Part shown: piece by piece, positions 41,201-51,640 of the stretch
Layout of the letters: each line of letters opens with the position of its first letter
How positions within the stretch are numbered: the stretch's first letter is position 1
Origin: Pezizomycotina sp. ARF18
Lineage: Eukaryota > Ascomycota
Length of the DNA: 64,000 bases
Direction of reading: 5' to 3'
Assembly (NCBI GenBank): GCA_002224055.1
Contig: AZLU01000141.1
Coordinates: 1 to 64,000, forward strand
Notes under the pieces: model-generated
What the model was told of the DNA's origin: nothing
Database searches by the model: none
What the model saw: only the letters and a program-made list of their open reading frames with translations
Translations under genes and position numbers: made by a program

Positions 41201-42760
41201 CGCCACAGGTTTTCTCAGGAGGGAATATAGCAGCAAAGTACGAAAACCAAGTAGTGTATATATCGCATACTAGTAGCTCTCAAAATCGCGTTACTTACAA
41301 CGTGTCATAGCACTTCTCCCCCCCCCCCCCCTTCCATATTCCATATACAGCAGATAAAGCGTAAGGCAGAGAGCGCAGCGCCATAGTATTGTCTATTTCT
41401 ATGAGGAGGAGTAGGATTTACACCGTATATCCCTTATTCGCCGAGTCCGACGCTCTTTATAATGCCCCTCCTTAAAAGCATCGCTGATGTGGTTCGGGTA
41501 CGATAGTAATTCACTTTCTAATGATAGGCCATACTACTAAAAGTTCTTCACGCCTAAATGTTACACCGCGGGTTACTTGGGATGGAGGATAGTAGCAAAA
41601 CCCTTAACCGTAAACCTGCCGTCCACATACTCGCAGGCGGCGCCCAAGCTCGTACGACGTTACGGGCGTAGAACCAGCAAGTCCACCAAGAACTGATAAA
41701 GCGCAAGGTAGAGAAAACAGTGCCCGCTCCATGGTACTTAACAAATCGCGCGCTGGGAAAGCATAGCAACTGTAAATTAATGATTTCTTATATTTCCTTT
41801 TGTAAAAAAAAAAAAGCTTACTACATCATCTCCTAGTCCATTGAGCCCCTCACCGCATATAACAGGGAATGAGCATCTTTTGAAGATCCTCAAGGAAAAT
41901 AGCATAAGTCACTGAAACGGACAGTGCGATCTTCAAAAAAAAGCATAGGCGGCCATCGGATGCATTATAGTATTCCTCCAATCCCCTTCTCGAACAGCAT
42001 CACCAAGAGGTGACGGGATGATAATCCGTTTTCACAAGAAGAAGTACAACCACAACATACATCCCACTCACAGAACTCCGTGTTAGACCACCATTATAAG
42101 GGACCTCGTTCCCCCTCCATGTCTAGAAGGGGACCTCAATCGCCTCAAAATACAACAATCAACCTCCAATATGCATTCGGTCGCTCCAACAGGTATGAGC
42201 CCGGTAGACGTTCTACTGCCAACTCTGACTGTCATAATGTTGCGATGCATTTTTTAATTCCTAAAAAATTTTTTTTGACGGAGCACGTCATCACAAAAGC
42301 GCATATGCACGTCAAAACGCACAGCATCAAAAACGCATATGTATAAAAGCGTATATTTTCGCTCAACAAATCTGTCATTAGCTGTCGTTCGCTATCGCTC
42401 GCTGTTACCGATGCATGTTTCATATCCCCCCCCCATCTTCTTTAAAGTATCGCTGAAGCGTTCGAGGTCGAACGATAGCTTTCTTACGACGACGGATCGA
42501 TAATCACTCACACTACTAAAGTCTTTCACGTCTAAGGTTGACACAACACCACAGGTATCAGGAGGGAAATATCAGCGGAAAACCTAACAAAAAGCCCAGA
42601 TCGGGTCCACATACCAGTTAGCCCTCAAGATTGCACCTCGCTACATGCTAGCAAATCATCAAACTTCTAGAAGCAAGGGATAAAGCTTAAAGCGTGAGCG
42701 CCACCACATTATAGTACACGATTAAGCGCAGGACGCAAAAGCGTAGTAATAGTATTGTGA
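35300..42760. repeat. Desert 2, long degenerate tandem array, unit about 250 or 350 bases, block E
   Basis: A chain of about 20 or more diverged copies in direct orientation. The order of landmarks per unit is: CATACTTC; a GGATAAAAGC-like word; CTCTTCTCGAAAA then CATCGCTGA; GATAATTCACTTTTCC; a TACTAATC word; CACGCCTACCGTTAA; then a TATAGCAG-like word. CATACTT landmarks fall near 37878, 38231, 38729, 38990, 39246, 39498, 40101 and 40453, with a weaker one near 39743. Spacings are therefore near 250 or near 355. Long units appear to contain about 100 extra bases with a second TTCTCCACGAGAAG-like word and a TACATAT word. The first kilobase is more worn. C and A exceed G and T on the + strand. 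Confidence 0.7.
42084..42409. other. Extra segment of about 325 bases inside a block E unit
   Basis: The unit near 41040-41115 runs directly from an ACATACATCCC landmark to ATGCTTCATATC and CATCTTCTT. The unit starting near 42058 has the same flanks separated by about 325 extra bases, ending at ATGTTTCATATC near 42413. The extra piece is unlike the array. It carries ACGCATATG and GCGCATATGCACG-like words at 42299-42345 and a GTCGTTCGCTATCGCTCGC stretch. I see no clear terminal inverted repeats or target duplication, so an insertion is only inferred. Confidence 0.4.
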
Positions 42761-43971
42761 ATAGTGTTTTTATTTCTTTTTTTTTAATACTTCACTACAT
42801 ACACCTCTCTGTATCCATCATGTCAACGGACAGGAATTTACGGACTTTAAGATAAACCAACATGGACAGAAAATAATAAAAATCGAATGTAAACAGACAG
42901 TACAACCTTCAAACATGCAAAAAACATTGAAACAGAAAATACTATATACATAAAAAAACCAACAAAAACAACACAGTACAAGCAAGCAAAATATTATACT
43001 AAAACAGCAGCAGTATAAGGAAGTGGATTATATACCCGTAAACCATTAATGTTTTTCCTTTTGTGTAAAAACGACGCGGGACAACCATCGTCGTATAGTA
43101 GTTAAAAAAAAAGGACTAAAAAATAATATAAAAACAAACATCTTCAATTCCCACTTTCACATCCCGAAAGTCTTCAACGTGACCAATACCGTAGTGATGT
43201 AAGTGTAATTCTTTTCTCTTTGATTTTTTGTGCGTGTGTAACAGTAACCCTAATATTACCATCCCCCCATTCTCACCCCTCCACATTACAACCCCCAATA
43301 TATATATAGATAAAAAAAGGTTATGAAATAAAAAAAAATAACCATTTTTAATAAACCCCTCCCAGAATGATGATCCCCGTTTACAACTATTCTACCAGTG
43401 AACTAATTCCATAGGAAAAAGTTCATGTGGTGGAAACAGGTAAAGAGTTATATAGTGTTTGTAGGAAAAAAGAAAGAAAAAAGCGGTAGGAAATGGAAAA
43501 AAAAGTTTCCTCCAAATAATAGAAAAAGACAATCGAAAAAACAGTGAGAAAAATGCACAAGCGGAAATAAAGAAAATGAGAAGGAAAAGGAAAAGACTAG
43601 AATGACAAATATTGTGTACAATTTTTTTTATCTTCTTCGGGGAGAAGTAAGTGAGAGAGTTCCCCTCATTAGGTGTGTGTGCAATAGTGAAAGTAAAATA
43701 TAACCCGCCAATTTTCTCCCCTTTTGTTTTTCACCAACTGTACACCCGTTCGTATAATATAGAAAGTTATCTGCAGCAAAGTGAGAAAAAGAATATAATA
43801 GTAGTAAAAATAGACCTTTGCAGATATTACCGTAATGTTCCCATTTTCCCTTTTTCCGTATAAAAATCCCCGCAATATATTAATGAATAAAATCTACCAA
43901 ATTACTTCAAGCAGAAGCAGTCGCAGCCTCCGGGCAGACGCAGGGACGCCTCCTTCGCTTCAGTAACGCGG
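42761..43971. other. 3' flank of the PWWP-domain gene
   Basis: A/T-rich spacer with many A runs. No gene is recognised. It separates the end of the block E array from the minus-strand gene and probably includes its 3' UTR. Confidence 0.5.
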
Positions 43972-46222
43972 TCATGGCAGCTTAGCTTCAGCAGCAGGAG
44001 TCGCCGCCTTTTCTTCCTTCTTCTCCTTCGGATTTTTTCTCCGGAGTTTCTCCTTGGAATCTTTGGTCTTGCCCGTTCCCGAAATCTCAGCTTATCCTTC
44101 GCTGGCGTAGACTTCTTCCCATTAGTCTCCTCCTCTTTAGTATTATTAGCTTCCGAACTCTTCTCCTTCTTGCTCCTCTCTCCCTTATCAGACACTTCGG
44201 GGTCGTTTGCAAGCAGCTGATTCCACGATTCCAGGAGCGTGAGGCGCGCTCTTTGAAGTTGAATTTCTCGTCGTTGGGGATGGATTGCAGCTTCATGATA
44301 CCCTTGAGGACTTTATTGATCTTGGTCTGCTTGATGATGGAGACTTCGAGGTTTTCGTAGGATTCGAGCTTGTCAAAGTAGGTGTTGATGGTCGCATGTC
44401 GGATTGCTGTAAAAAAAAAAAGGGTGACGTTAATATATAAATTCAGATAGTTACTTGAGTGTCTATATAGAGGGAGGGGGAATTCTACCTCAGGAGCCTT
44501 ATCCGTAGTCAAAAGCGCCTTCTGCAAGCGGTGACGAAGGTACAAAACCTCCTTCGTCTTGCGCTCCTTCTCCTCCGCGATCGAAAGCGGCTTCGGCTGC
44601 TCCTCAACGCTCGACTCCTATCCTTAGAAGATTTCTTGGCTTCTTCGCCGACGCGGACGTACTATCCGCAGCGCCGACCTCGGACTTCCTCTTATTCTTA
44701 GACGAAGACGCCGCCGTCGCGGGAGCAGCGAAGCCGACGCGGTCTCGGACGCGGTCTCCGAGGGTTCGGGCTTCTTCTTCTGGACGCGGCGGGCGTGGCG
44801 GCGGCCTTGGATTTGGAGGCGGACTTGGCGGGGGTTTTGGCTTGCGCCTTTGCGGGGGTCTTGGTTTGGCGTCCTTGGACTTTTTAGCGGGCGTTTCCGA
44901 CTGCAGCTGGGTATGTTAGTCAATACCTTTAAAAAAAAAAAAAAACAAAGAATACGATTCTGTATAATGGTGAGAGATTTACCTCAAGGTCATCATCCGC
45001 CTTACGTTTAGATGACTTCTTAGCCTTCGCCTTGCTGGCGGCCTTCTTGGGCTCCGGTTCGGCCTCCTCAGACTCCTCCGCTTCCTCCTCAGGCTCGTCG
45101 ACGTCCATTCGTCCCGGACGCGGCCTTCTCGCTCTCCTCGGCGGCTTCGGCTTCGCCTCGGCTGCTTCGCGGCTTCGGCCATGTCGGCCTTCATCTCCTT
45201 GAGCGTATCCAGGGTCGGTTCCTCGGCGGCGAGCGCGTAGGCCTTGGCCAGGGCTTTCGACTTGCCCTTGTTGGAGTGAGCCGCGCAGTCTCCTTGTCCA
45301 GGGGCTGAGGTCCGAGAAGGGGACCCATTCGCTAAAAAGGAAAAGTGATCAGCGCGGTGTTGTGACAAAGCGAAAATGTAAGAACACTCCATTGGAAGGA
45401 GTACACGAATTCTTTCACAGTCCGTAGACAATACACAAAGCGTAGACAAAGACGAGGATGCACTTACAAAGACTGCAAATCGTCCAAAAACATAACGCAC
45501 CACAAGCCGTGGTAGCTTCCCCTGGCGCCCGGCGGGATCTTATCCTCGTCGGCGTCGGTATTAACCTTCGTCCTCCTCTGCGCCGTCGACGGCGACGGCT
45601 TCTTCTTGGTGACGACCTCGGGATCATCTCTTCGTCGACGATGATGGATGGCCAGCCGAAAAACCTTTCAGCTTGGTGAGGACGATGCTACCCTCGGCGA
45701 AGGTCTGCTCGTTGGCCATGCTCTTGCGGAACTTGGCGTTCGCGCGATGCGCTTGCGGGATTGCGTGGAGTTGCGCCGCCGGCGACTTCCTCTTGCTCTT
45801 CTTAGAGGATACGGGGGTCTTCGGCGCGGCTGCGGTAGTAGAGGTTTCGCCGGTGACTTCTTCGTCTCCTTTGTTATCCTTGTCTTCAACAGTCTCGGTG
45901 GGTTTCTCGTTTTCGTCTTCTTTGGCTTCTGCGGTCTCCTCGGGTTCTGCTTAAAAGCATTCTCCGTCTCCTTGGGGGCCGGGGTAGCCTCCTTGGCCGG
46001 TTCAGCGGGCTTCTCCTCCTTCTTTTCGGCGCCTTGTCATCCGTCGCAGCAACCGGTTTGTCCTTAGTCGCGTCGGGTTTTGGCCTCTGCGCGGCGGCGG
46101 CGACGGCGGGTCGGAATTGTTGGTCGCAGCGGGAGGCGCCGGGGACCTGGACTTGGACCTTCCCTTGCGCGGCGCCGGCGCGGCAAGCGACGCACCCATC
46201 TCGGCTTCTCTTCGTCCGCCAT
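43972..46222 (-). CDS. PWWP-domain protein with a C-terminal TFIIS-N/LEDGF-like helical domain
   Basis: A probable nuclear chromatin reader. It starts with ATG at 46222 (MADEEKP, then a basic low-complexity tail rich in Ala, Pro, Lys and Arg). The PWWP domain is split by intron 45332-45467. Before the intron: GSIVLTKLKGFSAWPSIIVD and, after a Lys-rich insert, GSYHGLWCVMFLDDLQS. After it: FEWVPFSDLSPLDKE. An acidic, Lys-rich middle follows (KKAASKAKAKKSSKRKADDD). Introns at about 44904-44982 (3' site ambiguous by six bases) and 44407-44488 follow. The last third holds a helical segment, TINTYFDKLESYENLEVSII then QTKINKVLKGIMKLQSIP, resembling TFIIS N-terminal or integrase-binding-type domains. 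The frame shifts often in the low-complexity parts; the end at 43972 assumes the EISGTGKTKDSKEK frame, and another frame would end at 43902. About 650 codons. PWWP domains usually bind methylated H3K36 and DNA; partners here are unknown. Confidence 0.85.
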
Positions 46223-47960
46223 TGCTATTCTTTCGTATATACTTTTTCGTTTGAGGAGGGTTGAGGCTTTCCGCTTTTTTTTATTTCGTTTGACGGACGA
46301 AAGGGATAAAAAAACGGGCAGTTGCAGTTCAATAAAATGGTTTTGACGAACTGCTCGGACACTTAGAAAAGAAAAAAAAAGGTAAAAGAAGAAAAACAGA
46401 TAAAAAAAAGACCTCTAACTATAAATCTAAACGCGTCAGTAAAAGCTCGATAGCGTAGAAGGCGTCGCACAGGTAATTAACGAGGAGTGACGAGAAAGCG
46501 TGATGAATACGTTTGCAGTGAAAATCGTTCGCCGCGGCCAAAAACAAGGGAAAAGGAAAAACACCTCTCTCACGACCCCCCGTTGGTTGCCACAGCGGCA
46601 GCCACAAACAAGCTCGAGTAAAAGTAAAAACTCGATCGCGAGCTACAGAGCAATTGGTAGACACAGTTGTCGATGGATGAAGATGGAAAGGGTTCGCGAG
46701 GGAGTGGAGCTTACCACTTCGTGGTTGCGTGGTCAGAGGTTGTTGACGAAGGGGGGACGAAGAAGGAAAAAAAAAAAAGAAAGAAAGTGATGATGTTATT
46801 TTTCGGAGGTGGTTGGTTTTATATTTACCGTTCTCTTTGGTGCGATTCTTCCTTTTTTTTTTATTTGCGAGGGGGAGAGAAATTTTGCCTGAGAAAGAGA
46901 GAGGAAGGAAAAGGAAGCGGGATGGGAAGGAAAATAAAAAAATGGGGGGCACAGCTGGGAGAAAAATACAAAAAATTAATAGCGATTCGTATCAACAAAA
47001 GGCAACAAAAAGAGAAGGAAGGGAAAAAAAAAAAAAAAAAACAGGACCAGAAAGACGCTATGAGGGACAATAACGTGACGACACCAATAATATACTAACA
47101 CTACAAAAAAAGCAATAAGGAAGAGGGTCCCACAAGAGCAGCGGCGTTGAGAGCGGCGATAAAACGCGGGAGCACGTTTTAAATTCCTTTTTTCTTATTT
47201 TATTTATTTATTATTTATTTATTTATTTTATTTCTCTCAGTGGCTCCGTGCGTTGCCAAGGATTTTGGAAAAATCGGTTGTGGCTAGTGTATGTTCACGT
47301 GACTTATTGTGGCTTTGCGGACAAATTGTGGCGGTTCTCGTTTTCTTTTATTCGCTAAAGCTAAAGGCTCGCTGGGATGTTTAATGTAGGGCTGTTGTAT
47401 AAAACGATCTCTTCTGTAAGCAATGTTGCTTAAACCTCTGAAATTCCCCCCCCCCCCCCCCCCGAATAAACTCCTTAGCCAAAGCCTCATGCCCTCCCGC
47501 CTAGATAGCGCACCTTCATGTCTAAAAACACCAATCGTATCGCAAAAGCTTCCACGAGGTCTTCCTGGAGCCATTTATATGTCGGGCACTTTGGCAAAGG
47601 CGACTGATTTGTATTAATCGAGTTGATCTGGAAACTACTTCATGCTTTCTATTCATGCAATACTATCTCCCGAGAGAATGGCTCTCGTATATAGCCTGAC
47701 AAGAGATGCGAAAAATGAAACGCCTGAGCCACCGCCTAATCCCCGCTTTCTTTACATTCAGGAAGGATAAAAAAAAAGATTATTAAGGAAAAGGCAAATA
47801 GTGGGGAAAGAAACAAGAAGAGAGATATTAATGGCTTCTTAAAAAGACGCTTGGTGAAGATAAACAGTTGGAGGATTAAAAATGATATCGTGAAGAAAAA
47901 AGAGTTGATATAATCCCGACAGAAACTTTCAGCATACTGTTGATGCCTCTCCCAGAACTA
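46223..47960. promoter_or_regulatory. Spacer between WSS1 and the PWWP-domain gene
   Basis: Both flanking genes are on the minus strand, so this holds the PWWP gene promoter (46223 upward) and the 3' flank of WSS1 (below 47960). It contains purine-rich tracts, a (TTTA)n run near 47200-47235 and an 18-base C run at 47446-47463. Frames in the purine-rich part translate to Lys/Arg/Glu low complexity and are not credible genes. Confidence 0.5.
47446..47463. repeat. C18 homopolymer
   Basis: Eighteen consecutive C, flanked by ordinary sequence. Similar long C or G runs occur at 5396-5406, 19915-19931, 20629-20641, 41318-41331 and 42426-42434. Confidence 0.85.
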
Positions 47961-49522
47961 CTATGACGTCAGCTTCACGCACCCGCACCTCGTGCAGCTC
48001 CACCACTCGTGGCTGACGACGTTGTCGCACCTCTGGCAGGCCCAGTAGCTCTCCTCCACCGCCGGAATCCTCGCCAGCGAATCCGACGCCCTACTCTTCC
48101 CCTTGAAGCCTGTCCCGCCAGAGCTTCCAGTACTCCTACTACTACTGCTACCACCCTGCTGACTCCTACCCGGCTGTGGCCTGCTCCCATCCCCGTCTAA
48201 ATCCGGCCTGACTCCCCGCAAATACACTGCAAGTGCGCCTCCTCGTTCACGAACGTGCACGTCTTACACGCCCACCTATTACTACTACCCGCAGTAAGCC
48301 TCGCGATGGTTTCGTCGCTGGCGGTGTTAGGTGCGCCTATTACTATCGGCGAATACCTCGAACCCCTGCTGCCGCTTCCACCGCCCCTACTACTACCACT
48401 ACTGCCAGGAGGCGGCGCACTGCTAGGCTTCAGCGGCGGTGGTGCGTCTGCGTACCGATTCGCGATAGTATTGGCGGTCGTCTCGTCCTCCAATTCCGCC
48501 TCCTCGAGTAGCTCTAATCGCGGCCTGTAGTATGGCTGCTTCGTTCGCGTCTTCCATTTCGGCGACGGTGGTGAAGCCGTTCATTAGTGCGATTTCCTGG
48601 TCGACTTCGCTGGGGGTGCTTGGCGGACGCCGGGGGGTGGGGGGCGGGTGGTGAGAAGTTGACGTGCGTGGGGGAGGGTTGGAGGTGCGCGTGGGATGAC
48701 GGTTTTTATCCTTATCGTAGTTACGGCGTATGGCGGCTTCGGCGGCGAGCTGGTTCGGCGTGGCGTATTGTGATGGCGGGTTGGGTGTTGAGATAGTCCT
48801 ACCGCCCGCTGTTGGACGGCTACGTGAGGAACCAGACCCGGAACCACTACCACCGTCAGAACTGCCGACTTTCCTCCCCGGCTCCCTTCCCAACGTCCTC
48901 CCCTGACTCTCCTCGCTTTCCTCAACCTACTCCTCTCCTCCCTCGCCCTAACCAGTCTCTCCCTCTCACTCAACCCACTCGGCGTAGCCCCCAGCTTCCT
49001 CCCCTGCGACAAAAACCCTTCGCCGGTGTACCCGCTAAAAATAAGCGTTTCAACTTCCCGCTTGAGCTCGCGGTACATCTTCCAGAATTTATCGTTCGTG
49101 CGGACCGAAGCGGCAGTGCGTGAGCTCGTGGACCATCGTGTCTACGACGGACTCGTAGGGGAGGAAGACTTTGTGGTCGTGAGGTTGGGCGGAGGCGCAG
49201 TTGGATGGTGGGGAGGCGGGAGGTGCCGGGGTAGGACGTGTTCAAACCTATATGTTCGCATTATATTAGTATTAGCAAACAAAGAGAATGAAGGGAGAGG
49301 GAGGAGGGAAGAAGGAGAGGAGGGAGGCTTTTCACCCAGAGGCTCGGTTCCGGGTAGAACTCGGCTAGCTTCGAGATGCGCCAGCCGTGCTTGCGCATGA
49401 TGGGCTTGACGAGCGAGCCGACGCGGCGGAGCGTTTCGAGGCGTGCTGCTCCATTGGGTAGCCCTGGAGTGGACGTATGCGCCGATGAGGGCATCCTGCT
49501 CGACGGTGTGAGCTTTCACCAT
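47961..49522 (-). CDS. WSS1: Wss1-type WLM-domain metalloprotease (DNA-protein crosslink repair)
   Basis: Homolog of Wss1, the SUMO-linked protease that degrades proteins crosslinked to DNA (counterpart of SPRTN). Exon 1 (49336-49522) reads MVKAHTVEQDALIGAYVHSR, then ARLETLRRVGSLVKPIMRKH and GWRISKLAEFYPEPSLWG, typical of the WLM domain. Intron 49248-49335 follows. Exon 2 gives GLN..., VFLPYESVVDTMVHELTHC and RFGPHNDKFWKMYRELK; HELTHCRFGPH is the HExxH...H zinc site. GYTGEGFLSQGRKLG closes the domain. A disordered Ser/Pro/Gly region contains SPIVIG, a possible SUMO-interacting motif. Two RanBP2-type zinc fingers end the protein: WACKTCTFVNEEAHLQC (about 48235-48285) and YWACQRCDNVVSHEWWSC-type (about 47985-48045). 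Stop at 47961. Frame shifts lie near 49455, 49185, 49105, 48905 and 48205. About 490 codons. Confidence 0.9.
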
Positions 49523-50150
49523 GGTGATTTAGTGGTGTTCTCTTCCTTCCTTCGTTCGTTCGTTCGTTCGTGAGTCGAGGTCGAGGTGCTTCGAAGTCCG
49601 AAAGAGTTATATAGGAAGGAAAGGAGGCTAATGCAGCCTTATGTGGAGAAGATAGAATAAATGACGGAGGGAAGAAAAAGAGTGCTTGTGTTTGTGTAAT
49701 ATAAAACTTTGTTGGCCAGCAAAAGCTCCCTTAAAGTACAACACCCTATTTTTTTTTTTTTTTTCCTTTCGCACCTTTTTCGTTTTCTCAGCGAAACAGT
49801 TTAAATTTAAACCAACTTAGCACCTTTCCTTCTACTTCTACCTCTATCGAAGAGTTCATAATTCCCGCGAAAAGTACGAGAAAGGAAATATATATGCAAA
49901 GTAGAACTCGAACGATTTTTTGAGACAAATGAATGCTGACGCGTACGGAGTAAACGAAAGATGGATTTGTAAGAGAGGTTCTCACTGAATTTCTATCTGT
50001 TGGTTGAGCTGGCAAGACATTGAAACGCTGGAGCGGCCTAGAAAAAGGGTCTTTTTGCTGAAAACCGCCGATGTGTATTTGCCCGCTATAAAGACTGATT
50101 TGGTTATGTGGTGCGTGCTGATTGACGAAGCTTCGTGATAGGCTCACGTA
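49523..50150. promoter_or_regulatory. Upstream region of WSS1
   Basis: It begins with a (TTCG)n run at 49550-49571 just before the start codon, then purine-rich DNA and a T run at about 49750-49764. A 119-codon minus-strand frame (49788-50147) has no recognisable domain and is left out. The repeat desert begins near the end of this stretch. Confidence 0.5.
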
Positions 50151-50950
50151 GACTGCTTACGACTTCAAGTATCGGTTTCCGGCGTTCGTTCCGCTTTGAG
50201 ATGGGTATACGTATTTTAGGGATATAGATTGGAATTGGTGATCCGTACTAATTTACTAGGGCGGTTCTATTTCCTTTTTTTCTTTGAGTTATTTTTTTTT
50301 TTCTGTTGAAAATACTCTAGTAGGAAAATTGCAGCCCAGAATTCTTGCAGCAAACAACATCGCAAACAACCAAAATTGCCAGCAGTGATATCTTCATATA
50401 AGACTTTACTCTTTCAAATTAACCTACCATTGGATACGTACTTAAATTCAGTATTCGGGTTTCGAATCGCTCATTAATTATATATACTAATAGCCTGCTA
50501 AGGTAAACTACGATGGATATTAGGCTCCATAATCTCGTTCGAGGCAACATCCGGAGCGTGAACAGTGTATAACTGTTCGCGAAGACCGACGTAAGTTTGA
50601 TAAACAGCGTACGTCGAGTCTCCTATAACTCGAATTTGTGTAGATGTAGAGGTACTCCCATCAAGGCCTCATACATCTTACACTCGACTTTTCAACATGA
50701 CGGAGATGTTATAAATGATATACGCTCTACTTTATTTACCATTCCCTTGGTAGTCCTCAGGCATATTTTATCTACGAACTCACTACAAACAATAGATATA
50801 CAGCCAGCGCAAGTAAAAGAGCGCAAGGTTTTTGGGATGCTTCTACAATCGTGTCGAATATGTCATAGAGCGGTTTTTTTACTCCTGTGGGAGTTGTACG
50901 AATGTTATCGGTAGCGCCAATCGCGGAAAGGGATAGGATAAAGCTGCTGG
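50151..50950. other. Desert 3, left edge, no gene recognised
   Basis: Mixed DNA with T runs at 50275-50303. No protein, RNA gene or clear repeat unit is seen. Confidence 0.45.
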
Positions 50951-50959
50951 AGGAGGACT

Positions 50960-51640
50960 ATGGGATGCCTCGGGGCGAAGGGCGGGCTTATAGGGAAAAC
51001 GTAAGCTGAGAGTTGGCTCATTGCGTTTGATACAGAAAGGAGTCGTTCCGAATGTGCTTTTTCAAAGAGCGTCGATATGATACGCCTACGCCAACATCAT
51101 CGTCGAATCATAACACTAAGTATTCCAAACAAAGTCGATCTATTTACTACCTCCCCGAGTTAATGCAAGCAAGAATGGCCAAAGCATACATATCTACTAC
51201 CATGATCTCCAGAATTGCAATTTTACGTGGACGTGACCACTAACACTAACACCGACAACGTCTGGGATAAAGTCGATGCGGAGAGCACAAGATGCATTCA
51301 GGGAGCAGACGAATAAATGATAGGAACGTACGCTGAAAGTTGGGTTCGCGAACTTTTGATACGAAAAGGAGCCGTTCAAATCCGCTTTCCGGCGACGCTC
51401 ATATCGTAGGCCTTACCGCTACGATTGCCCTCGAGTATAGCATTAAACTAAAACAACTTCATCTATTTAGCTGTATATCGCCCTAGGCTTAATGCAACTG
51501 ATGGCGGGAGGGATACAATGGCTATTAATTACGACTCCAGGAGCTTTAACCAGTTACGCGCCCCCCGATAAGTAGCTGACAGTCTCAGAAAGGTTCACCG
51601 TAGATAGCCCGCTCGGCCGCAATTCTATAAGCATATCAAT
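50960..51640. repeat. Desert 3, pair of diverged units 329 bases apart, block F
   Basis: The stretch from about 50975 matches that from about 51305: GCTGAGAGTTGG against GCTGAAAGTTGG, then GATACAGAAAGGAGTCGTTC (51029) against GATACGAAAAGGAGCCGTTC (51358), then ATCTATTTA and TTAATGCAA words in the same order. Spacing is 329. No coding frame is shared. Confidence 0.55.

Noticed and set aside
35300-42760. CRISPR-like array
   Set aside because: The repeats are long, diverged and continuous, without short identical repeats separated by unique spacers.
46419-47098. Frames on both strands between WSS1 and the PWWP gene
   Set aside because: They are Lys/Arg or Phe/Ser low-complexity translations of homopurine tracts.
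49788-50147. A 119-codon minus-strand frame upstream of WSS1
   Set aside because: It has no recognisable domain and mixed composition, and lies where desert 3 starts; not enough for a gene call.
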